Positions 13,044-17,891 of a stretch of 22,236 bases of DNA are shown piece by piece. Position 1 is the first letter of the stretch, and every line of letters starts with the position of its first letter. Made by a program: the position numbers and the translations under genes. The notes beneath the pieces were generated by a model. It searched no databases, was not told the origin of the DNA, and saw nothing but the letters and a program-made list of their open reading frames with translations. This DNA is from a virus: IMG/VR virus record IMGVR_UViG_3300029915_000153, positions 1 to 22,236 of that record. One strand, 5' to 3'.

Positions 13044-13072
13044 GACCCCACGCCATTTTCGGGCGTGGGGTC
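13044..13072. other. 11-bp strong hairpin (terminator-like) between genes
   Basis: gaccccacgcc (13044-13054) pairs with ggcgtggggtc (13062-13072) around a 7-base loop. It lies 14 bases after the stop at 13087 of the leftward gene. No U-tract follows leftward, and only a short TTT rightward. Its ccccacgc/gcgtgggg core is the same as in the terminator at 16263-16287, which hints at a common origin. Confidence 0.75.
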
Positions 13073-13086
13073 TTTGCGGGCGGACA

Positions 13087-13686
13087 CTAGCCGAGCTTGA
13101 TGTACCCCTTGGCGTCCATCCACTTGAAGTCCAGCGGCTTGGTCGCGGGGTAACCCGCTTTCGCGGCGCCATCCTTGTGCGCGGCGGTCGCGCTGTCCGT
13201 GTCCTTGTGCTTCAGGGTCAGCGTGACCATGTACAAGGTCCAGCCGCCCTTGGCGTTGGCGTACACGACCGACCCCTTGGAGATCGTCCGGTTCACCGCG
13301 ACGCGGGGCGTCTTGGTCGCCGCCTTGGCGGGCTTGGCGGTTGCGGCGCGTTCTTCCGGGGTCATTGCCTCACGCTTTAGGGCGTTGACCGCCTTGTTTG
13401 CCGCGATGACAGCCAGTTCGGCCGCCGCCTTGGCGGTAAACGCGTCCTTGCGGGCGGCGCCCTTAGCCTTAGTGGCGGTTGCGGTTGCAACGGTCACCGC
13501 CGCCTTGGCGTCGGCCAAGGTTTTCTCGGCCTTGGCAAGCTTGGTCGCGGCCGCGTTTTCAGCAACGGCGCGCTTAGTATGCGGCGCTTTGTCCGTTGCG
13601 CCGTGCGCGGGCGCCGTAGCCACTTTGGTCACGGTCGGTTCGCCGCCCTTGGAGGGGCGAGTGTCTTTAGTAACGGTCTTGGTCAT
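13087..13686 (-). CDS. Lys/Ala-rich histone-like protein with WT-YMV/DF-WM C-module
   Basis: The protein has 199 residues. ATG at 13686 has AAGGA 8 bases before. Residues 1-135 are almost entirely Ala, Lys and Thr (for example LAKAEKTLADAKAAVTVATAT), a composition like histone-H1-type or coiled-coil nucleoid proteins. Residues 137-197 (GSVVYANAKGGWTLYMVTLTLKH, then PLDFKWMDAKGYIK) form a folded module shared with the protein at 11937-12512. I infer DNA binding by the basic tail. The strongly biased composition could also be a low-complexity linker. Confidence 0.85.
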   Translation of the reverse strand: MTKTVTKDTRPSKGGEPTVTKVATAPAHGATDKAPHTKRAVAENAAATKLAKAEKTLADAKAAVTVATATATKAKGAARKDAFTAKAAAELAVIAANKAVNALKREAMTPEERAATAKPAKAATKTPRVAVNRTISKGSVVYANAKGGWTLYMVTLTLKHKDTDSATAAHKDGAAKAGYPATKPLDFKWMDAKGYIKLG

Positions 13687-13719
13687 TGTTTTGGTCCTTC
13701 AGTGTTATCTGATCGGGCA

Positions 13720-13878
13720 TTAGGCCTCGTCAGCAAACGTATAACGTCTGGACGGCATAGCCGTTTCGGCCTTCAGTAAAACGTCACCGCCCCGCCATGC
13801 TTTGCAGCATAGCGGGGCGGGGTCGCTGTATTTGCGCCAACGGGCGCTCCCCAAATTCGGGTATGGGGCGTTTTTCAT
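13720..13878 (-). CDS. Possible small protein, 52 aa
   Basis: ATG at 13878 gives MKNAPYPNLGSARWRKYSDP, then a Cys-Cys pair and FADEA at the end. An upstream ATG at 13917 is in frame. Neither has a convincing ribosome site. Composition is protein-like, not the Arg/Pro/Ala-rich type of random frames here, and it sits 33 bases before the next gene, so it may be the first gene of the leftward block. Confidence 0.45.
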   Translation of the reverse strand: MKNAPYPNLGSARWRKYSDPAPLCCKAWRGGDVLLKAETAMPSRRYTFADEA

Positions 13879-14328
13879 GCGTCGCTTATAGCTTGGCCAC
13901 AGCCGCCCTTCGCGCATCGCAGAGTTTTATTGTGTAGCGCTAGGGTCTGCTCGGTCCTTATAGTCGCTTGGTCTCACCTATCGCCTTAGTTGTGGCCGGT
14001 TGCTTATGGCGGGGCGGGCGGTTGCACTGTTGCGGCTGTATACAGCCAAAGCTTCGCCCTAGCGCGGCTCTGTTACTAGCCGTATCCCTGCCTCCCTTTG
14101 CCGCGCCGTCTGCCTTGGCGCCCGCACTGGCTACGCTGTGGCGGGCTTAACCTCGGGCTGTGGCATTATCGGGCGGGGCGCTTCTTGGGGTGGCGCTTGT
14201 AACCGGGCTCCCTACGCAATGCCTGTGCGTTAGGTTGTACTGTTGGCCTAGTGGCGCCCATCCGGGTCGCTAAGTAAGGCGGGTCCTAGGGCGTTGCCCC
14301 GTGTTTACAAAATGCAAGGCTCTCCATA

Positions 14329-14357
14329 GGCGCACTATGCGCCGACCTCTTTGTCGG
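14329..14357. other. Two adjacent short hairpins
   Basis: ggcgca-cta-tgcgcc (14329-14343) is followed by ccgac-ctcttt-gtcgg (14342-14357), then TCGTTTT. The second, with its T-run, could act as a weak rightward terminator. The pair overlap by two bases and could be alternative structures. Confidence 0.45.
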
Positions 14358-14470
14358 TCGTTTTAATGGGAGATGCAAGCATTATTTGGACCGTGGGGCG
14401 GCTGGCGCTGCACGGGGTACGGCAACCGCCCGCCCGCGTAGGGGGACGGCCCGTAAAGGCCAAAATGCGA

Positions 14471-14539
14471 GAGATACAGGCCGACCGGGCGGGCGGTGAT
14501 AACATTACACCGACTAGGGTCGCCGTCGGCCTGTATCTC
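14471..14539. repeat. 15-bp perfect inverted repeat with a structured loop
   Basis: gagatacaggccgac (14471-14485) is exactly repeated in inverse at 14525-14539. The 39-base loop contains nested pairs (cggtg...caccg and cgac-tagg-gtcg), so the whole can fold into a branched hairpin on either strand. It lies at the end of the leftward gene at 14543. Candidates are a replication-initiation structure, an operator or a 3'-end RNA structure. Confidence 0.85.
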
Positions 14540-14542
14540 CGT

Positions 14543-14737
14543 TTATCTTTTTGGACAAGCTTTGCGGTGATGGCGCGCAAGTCTTAGCTTGATTCTGTAA
14601 TGCTTACGCCAGTATAAAGCGACATCAAGGCGGTCGGCCATCAGTTCTCCTTTTAGTTTCTGTATCTGTTTGTTCACTTTGTTCAGTTTAGCTTGGTACT
14701 TCAGTTCTTCGGGGGAGCGAGGATCTACTTTAGGCAT
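14543..14737 (-). CDS. Unknown small basic coiled protein, 64 aa
   Basis: ATG at 14737 overlaps the end of the gene at 14730-15152 by 8 bases. It is Lys/Arg/Leu-rich and helical: ELKYQAKLNKVNKQIQKLKGEL is a probable coiled coil, and the C-terminus HRKACPKR is very basic. It could be a DNA- or RNA-binding accessory of early transcription. No family recognised. Confidence 0.75.
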   Translation of the reverse strand: MPKVDPRSPEELKYQAKLNKVNKQIQKLKGELMADRLDVALYWRKHYRIKLRLARHHRKACPKR

Positions 14738-15152
14738 GCTTGGCTCTCAGTCGTTCTAACTCTAGTTCGGCTTTTCTTAGCTTCACAGCGCGCGCCTGTA
14801 CTTTTAGCTCGACCTCTTTTTCTTTGCGCTTTCGCACTTCGTCACTAACGGGTGGACCACGGCGCGCGTTCTGTACTAAGGCGACAAAGCATAGTTCTAC
14901 GGACATAGTGTCCGGGTTCACGCACATTATTCCGTCGGCGTAGACTTCTTGGTAGAAATTTACTCTAAACGTAGATGCTTTGTTCTTACTATTCTGCCGC
15001 TTCTGTAGTCCGGCCTTGGTAATGACGGCGGCTGCTTCCCACGAGTGGACTGTTACTGTAAATCCGGATTCCCACCGCAGTTCCAGGCGCAGTCCTTTGT
15101 CTACTCCAAGGTTAACTTGCCGCATTAGTCGGTTCTTTACTTCCTCGCGCAT
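14730..15152 (-). CDS. Unknown protein with charged coiled-coil C-terminus, 140 aa
   Basis: ATG at 15152 has AAAGGA 8 bases before. The N-terminal half is beta-rich (LRLELRWESGFTVTVHSWEAA, then FRVNFYQEVYADGIMCV). The last 45 residues are a long charged helix (DEVRKRKEKEVELKVQ, then KLRKAELELERLRAK), a likely coiled coil. It is the first gene leftward from the AT-rich control region, where early regulators usually lie. No helix-turn-helix is obvious. Confidence 0.82.
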   Translation of the reverse strand: MREEVKNRLMRQVNLGVDKGLRLELRWESGFTVTVHSWEAAAVITKAGLQKRQNSKNKASTFRVNFYQEVYADGIMCVNPDTMSVELCFVALVQNARRGPPVSDEVRKRKEKEVELKVQARAVKLRKAELELERLRAKHA

Positions 15153-15164
15153 TTGAATTCCTTT

Positions 15165-15183
15165 ATTGTTTAATAAAAACAAT
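15165..15183. repeat. Inverted repeat attgttt/aaacaat; its 3' part is a 16-bp direct repeat
   Basis: attgttt (15165-15171) and aaacaat (15177-15183) form a 7-bp dyad 13 bases upstream of the leftward start at 15152, covering its ribosome-site surroundings. The 16 bases gtttaataaaaacaat (15168-15183) recur exactly at 15459-15474. An operator site is plausible. Confidence 0.7.
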
Positions 15184-15296
15184 GGGTTAGCTTTTGGGCA
15201 TTTTCGCGTAAGTGCTTGTTTTTACTCAGTAAATTCGGTTTTTGCTACAAAGGCGTTTGCTACACAGCCGCCCGCAAGCAGTATATGCTCCGCCCC

Positions 15297-15326
15297 TTAC
15301 TAAATAAATCCCAATTAGTTTAGTAA
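15297..15326. repeat. 8-bp AT-rich inverted repeat ttactaaa/tttagtaa
   Basis: ttactaaa (15297-15304) and tttagtaa (15319-15326) form a dyad with a 14-base centre, just upstream of the candidate leftward -10 (15285-15280). The spacing suits a dimeric regulator binding two turns apart, which is an inference. Confidence 0.6.
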
Positions 15327-15339
15327 AGGTTCCACCAAA

Positions 15340-15582
15340 ATGGGGTTACCGTGCGGAGGCTTATGTTCAATTCGTAGTTTTTTGCCCTTTTTGCTTTGCT
15401 TTTTAATAGTTTGTGCTCACTTTGGTTGCGTGCGCAGCCATGGCAACGCTTGTTTCAGGTTTAATAAAAACAATAACTTACGGGGTGGCCAATACTGTGC
15501 ATTTGCGGCGTTTTTTACCCTGCCAACGCGCGCGAGCACTGAAGAACAGAGAGGCGGAGACCTGAGCCTATACCGTCTTTAG
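15340..15582 (+). CDS. Uncertain small membrane-type protein, 80 aa
   Basis: ATG at 15340 has only a distant AAAGG upstream. The first third has one hydrophobic segment (SFLPFLLCFLIVCAHFGCV), and seven Cys are spread along the frame. The region also contains repeats and is AT-rich, and the frame covers the second 16-bp repeat, so the coding call is weak. If real it would be the first rightward gene. Confidence 0.25.
   Translation: MGLPCGGLCSIRSFLPFLLCFLIVCAHFGCVRSHGNACFRFNKNNNLRGGQYCAFAAFFTLPTRASTEEQRGGDLSLYRL
15459..15474. repeat. Second copy of the 16-bp direct repeat
   Basis: gtttaataaaaacaat is identical to 15168-15183, 291 bases away. This copy lacks the left arm of the dyad (it is preceded by cag, not att). 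Confidence 0.75.
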
Positions 15583-15628
15583 GAGCCTAGGCCATACCGT
15601 TGCGCGTAGTCGGGGAATATACAGGCGA

Positions 15629-16141
15629 ATGTGGACGGTCCTAGTCACCGTTGGCGCTACAGAATTCTTAGTGCGCGACCGCTTGGTCGCCCTAGGACTC
15701 CAAGTATTCTGCCCCTATACTGTGGAAAAGCAACGCGTCAAGGCCCCTACACGTGGGCGCACAGTGTTTAAGGCCGTAGACACAGAGATCCCACGGTGGC
15801 CACGATACTTGTTCTGTAGAACAGAAGACGATGCTGCACTGGCGCTAGTAAAAGCGACGCGCGACGTGAACTATCTCCTGAAAAGCGCCGAAGGCGAGCC
15901 CGCGTTGCTTCCCGACAACGTAATGGCAAAGATTATGGCGGGCTGCGATACTTCGGGCAAAGTATTATCGCGCGCACTGTTACATGATTTCTCAGCCGGT
16001 GATCTGCTGCGGTTTGTAGCCGGGTCCAGCTTTGCTAACCGTTCAGCTTTGGTAATCGGTATTGAACAGAACGGCGCAGTGCGCGTTATGGTAGACTCGC
16101 ACATTAAAGCGATTGTAGACTTTAAAGATCTAGCGGCATAG
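15629..16141 (+). CDS. NusG/RfaH-like transcription elongation factor
   Basis: The protein has 170 residues. The N-terminal NGN-type domain begins WTVLVTVGATEFLVRDRLVALGLQVFCPYTVEKQR, followed by IPRWPRYLFCRT, the W-x-V and P-RY-F signature of NusG paralogues. A C-terminal KOW-like segment (DFSAGDLLRFVAGSSFANRSALVIGIE) follows a linker. NusG proteins bind the RNA polymerase clamp and reduce pausing or block Rho termination. A phage copy would favour long phage transcripts (inference). It stands alone just before the packaging genes, with weak ribosome site AGGCGA and a following terminator region. Confidence 0.9.
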   Translation: MWTVLVTVGATEFLVRDRLVALGLQVFCPYTVEKQRVKAPTRGRTVFKAVDTEIPRWPRYLFCRTEDDAALALVKATRDVNYLLKSAEGEPALLPDNVMAKIMAGCDTSGKVLSRALLHDFSAGDLLRFVAGSSFANRSALVIGIEQNGAVRVMVDSHIKAIVDFKDLAA

Positions 16142-16336
16142 GCTGGATCTACTCCGTTAACTTGTTATCGCAGCGCCAACGGGCGCCGCAGCAAGCAACC
16201 GAGGGGCATTGGCGCGTGGCGCCATGCAGTGCCGCGCTATGGCTCAGGTCCAAGTCACAAAAAACCCCACGCACAAGGCGTGGGGTTCTGTAGTTCTAGG
16301 CTGGGTTAGCGGTTAAGCGCGGCGCGCCGTTGGTTA
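16142..16336. other. Intergenic stretch between convergent genes
   Basis: No gene was found. It contains GC-rich short inverted repeats (ggcgcgtggcgcc near 16210) and the intrinsic terminator at 16259-16287. It separates the rightward NusG-like gene from the leftward gene at 16337. Confidence 0.7.
16259..16287 (-). terminator. Rho-independent terminator, leftward
   Basis: On the - strand AACCCCACGC-cttgt-GCGTGGGGTT is followed by TTTT, giving a 10-bp stem and a six-U tract (the + strand A-run is 16259-16264). It lies 49 bases after the stop of the leftward gene at 16337. The other direction has only TTCTGT, so rightward activity would be weaker. Confidence 0.9.
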
Positions 16337-16609
16337 CTAAAGCGATTCAAACAATTCGGTTACTACGTTATGCGTTTCGTGAGGCGCCGTTGCTTCCAAA
16401 GCTTGCTGTTCTTCTTCTTCACCATCGGCCAGTGTTTCTAATTGGTCTTCGGTAAGTGTAGCAAGCCACGCGTCTATTTCGGTTAGTGTTTTGCTAGTGG
16501 CGAACCCACCGTTAAACAGTATGTCGGCCACTTTGCCCGCGCTTGGTACTGCGCATTCGTTGCATTGTGCTAGGCGCGCGGCAAACTTTACTAGGTTGGA
16601 CATTTGCAT
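16337..16609 (-). CDS. Unknown acidic protein, 90 aa
   Basis: ATG at 16609 (GGAAGG 9 bases before; a second ATG two codons later) on the strand opposite to its neighbours. It is basic at the N-terminus (MSNLVKFAARLAQCNECAVP, with a CxxC) and very acidic later (TEDQLETLADGEEEEQQALEA). It is the distal gene of a small leftward island with its own terminator, a layout typical of separately acquired or regulated phage genes. No family recognised. Confidence 0.8.
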   Translation of the reverse strand: MQMSNLVKFAARLAQCNECAVPSAGKVADILFNGGFATSKTLTEIDAWLATLTEDQLETLADGEEEEQQALEATAPHETHNVVTELFESL

Positions 16610-16627
16610 TTACTTGGACCTTCCGTT

Positions 16628-16671
16628 GGGGCTTAGGGCCAACCCCTAAGCTGCATGCAGCTTAGGGGTTG
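16628..16671. repeat. 32-bp perfect palindrome with an overlapping alternative stem
   Basis: Positions 16640-16671 are a perfect, loop-free palindrome with half-site CAACCCCTAAGCTGCA. Immediately left, gcttaggg (16631-16638) can also pair with the palindrome's ccctaagc (16644-16651), so three copies of the arm compete for pairing. It sits 31-62 bases before the leftward start at 16609. Candidates are an operator, a resolution or recombination site, or a leader switch. Confidence 0.9.
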
Positions 16672-16929
16672 AAATCCAGTCTGCCTAGCCCCTATTTTCA
16701 CTTTTACTGAAAATAAATGCAGACCCACGCTAAGACCGAAATAAGCGAGCCACACGGCGATTTGGTTAGGGTGATAGGTTAGTACCACGGGGCGCCGCTG
16801 CCCCGTGGTGGCCTGCCCCGTGGTGGCCTGCCCCGTGGTGGCCTGCCCCGTGGTGGCCTGCCAGCCGGGCGCCGCGCCCTGCCAGCAACGCACGATCGGC
16901 CACGGCGCTGACGGCAGCTCACGATCCAC
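16633..16929 (-). CDS. Possible repeat-containing membrane protein, up to 98 aa
   Basis: A leftward frame from GTG 16929 (no ribosome site) reads through the tandem repeat as GQATT pentapeptides, then a plausible membrane segment, NQIAVWLAYFGLSVGLHLF, and a basic KVKIGARQTGF, ending in the palindrome. The repeat unit of 15 bases keeps the frame. It would precede the gene at 16609 in one island. The hydrophobic part looks protein-like, but the start is doubtful and internal GTG codons could be used. Low certainty. Confidence 0.35.
   Translation of the reverse strand: MDRELPSAPWPIVRCWQGAAPGWQATTGQATTGQATTGQATTGQRRPVVLTYHPNQIAVWLAYFGLSVGLHLFSVKVKIGARQTGFQPLSCMQLRGWP
16693..16715. repeat. 8-bp inverted repeat tattttca/tgaaaata
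   Basis: tattttca (16693-16700) and tgaaaata (16708-16715) surround a 7-base centre. It is AT-rich in a GC-rich context and 22 bases right of the 32-bp palindrome. It could be a regulator-binding dyad, or codons of the uncertain leftward frame. Confidence 0.6.
16784..16860. repeat. Four perfect 15-bp tandem repeats with an inverted half-copy
   Basis: 16801-16860 is exactly four copies of ccccgtggtggcctg. Just left, accacgggg (16784-16792) is the inverse complement of the unit's first nine bases and can form a hairpin with the first copy around an 8-base loop. Perfect identity suggests recent slippage or an iteron-like array. The unit is in frame with a possible leftward protein. Confidence 0.95.
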
Positions 16930-16972
16930 GGGCGGAGATCAGAATTTTAACTTTTTTTCTGTTGTCAAATGA

Positions 16973-17572
16973 ATGAGTAGCGAGATGCCTAGCACACCGC
17001 CAGACAATGCTATCATGGTCAGCAAGAACCAGAAAGCGCTGGATTTCCGCAGGCTTCTTTCCGATAAACCAGATCTCTACGAACAAGTGGAGAACTACAG
17101 CCTCTTAGGGGCCAAGGGCGACGATCTCGCCGCTTTGTTTCGTGTTGACAGAGAAACGTGGCTCTACTATGTCAAGCACTCCGAGGAACTACGCGACGCA
17201 ATAGCACGGGGCGGCGCGTTGGCCGATGCGCAGGTCGCCAAGGCGATGCACAAGCGCGCCACGGGTTATGAGTACACCCGCCAGCGCGTCATCGTCGGCA
17301 AGGACGGCAAGGGCGTAGTCCACGACCTTATCGAGCATGTTCCTCCCGATACCAGCGCGGGCAAGTTCTGGTTGACAAACCGAGATGGCCGCAAGTGGGC
17401 CGACCGAGGAGCAGATGGCAGGGGAGGTCAAGGCGATGCGCCCCGAGACCAAAATATCACGATTAACTTCGTTGGCGCGGCTGAAAGAGCTTCGCCTCCG
17501 ATTGATGTTACACCTTCTCATCCCTCCCCGGCCGAAACCCCGCTTTCACTAGTAGAGTCCTGCGATGTCTGA
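16973..17572 (+). CDS. terS: Terminase small subunit
   Basis: The protein has 199 residues. A helix-turn-helix-like N-terminal region (LLGAKGDDLAALFRVDRETWLYYVKHSEELRDAIARG, about residues 44-80) resembles the recognition helices of small terminases. It is followed by DAQVAKAMHKRATGYEY and DTSAGKFWLTNRDGRKWADR, typical of phage TerS C-terminal parts. TerS binds the packaging site and recruits TerL. The start at 16973 is uncertain because no ribosome site is visible; ATG at 16985 or 17015 is possible. It precedes TerL with one small gene between. Confidence 0.87.
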   Translation: MSSEMPSTPPDNAIMVSKNQKALDFRRLLSDKPDLYEQVENYSLLGAKGDDLAALFRVDRETWLYYVKHSEELRDAIARGGALADAQVAKAMHKRATGYEYTRQRVIVGKDGKGVVHDLIEHVPPDTSAGKFWLTNRDGRKWADRGADGRGGQGDAPRDQNITINFVGAAERASPPIDVTPSHPSPAETPLSLVESCDV

Positions 17573-17891
17573 CCGCACCCTTATAGATGGCTCCCCCGTT
17601 CCCGGGGATAATTCCCACACCACCATAGACCCCAAGACAGGGATGCAGAAAGCCTATGTCGTACTTTCCGTGGAGGAAAGGGCCAAAGGGTTCATTCGCC
17701 CGCTACGCCGATCCTACAAGCACTCGCGTTGCGGCGGCGTCACCCACATGGGGCTCGCTCTTTGCGAAACCTACGCGCGGGACCCGTACTTTTACTCGGG
17801 GACCTTTTGCGCGACGTGTGGGACCCACTACCCGGTTGGTTTTGATGGCGAGTTCACGTGGGTAGAGGACGGGGAGCGCGTTGGAACTTAA
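17565..17891 (+). CDS. Unknown Cys-containing protein between terminase genes, 108 aa
   Basis: ATG at 17565 overlaps the TerS end by 8 bases, and the 3' end overlaps the TerL start by 11. The Cys/His pattern (C in HSRCGGVTH, C in ALCETYARD, then FCATCGTHYPVGFDGEF) suggests a zinc-binding site. The conserved-looking end FDGEFTWVEDG is beta-type. Small proteins in this position are common in related phages but have no known role that I can name. It may help the packaging machinery (context only). Confidence 0.82.
   Translation: MSDRTLIDGSPVPGDNSHTTIDPKTGMQKAYVVLSVEERAKGFIRPLRRSYKHSRCGGVTHMGLALCETYARDPYFYSGTFCATCGTHYPVGFDGEFTWVEDGERVGT

Larger units (their letters stand above)
13918..14542. other. 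Gene-poor region with palindromes
   Basis: No convincing gene was found in about 620 bases. It holds a perfect 14-bp palindrome, GGCTGTATACAGCC (14034-14047), a distant 9-bp inverted repeat gcgctaggg/ccctagcgc (13937-13945 and 14057-14065), a GGCGCA-cta-TGCGCC hairpin (14329-14343), and the long hairpin at 14471-14539. Several G-runs occur (14008-14021, 14169-14190). Overlapping frames on both strands (14351-14587 and 14335-14580) have random-like composition. This could be a replication origin or control region. Confidence 0.6.
15153..15628. promoter_or_regulatory. AT-rich divergent control region
   Basis: These 476 bases lie between leftward and rightward transcription and are clearly more AT-rich than their surroundings. 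They hold two AT-rich inverted repeats, a 16-bp direct repeat, and a leftward TATACT (15285-15280) followed by GCTTGCG, similar to the TATACTTGCTTCG at 9151-9163. No strong -35/-10 pair is visible. One uncertain rightward frame lies inside (15340-15582). Confidence 0.55.

Noticed and set aside
13175-13723. + strand frame that looks like a multi-pass membrane protein
   Set aside because: Antisense of Ala/Lys/Thr-rich codons always gives a Val/Ala/Leu-rich reading; the - strand gene has a good ribosome site and a shared module.
13968-14150. 60-codon + strand hydrophobic frame
   Set aside because: TTG start, no ribosome site, composition explained by GC-rich DNA.
14335-14587. Overlapping frames on both strands around the long hairpin
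   Set aside because: Neither has a ribosome site; both cross the perfect inverted repeat, have random-like composition, and overlap the better-supported gene at 14543.
13918-16340. tRNA or rRNA genes in the gaps
   Set aside because: No T-loop-like GTTCRANNC with matching acceptor stems, and no rRNA-like sequence was found by eye.
16801-16860. CRISPR array
   Set aside because: Repeats are contiguous with no spacers and only 15 bp long.
16930-16972. Leftward promoter with TTGACA before the small island
   Set aside because: TTGACA is present on the - strand, but the best -10-like sequence (TAAAAT) is only 13 bases away, too short for a normal sigma-70 promoter.
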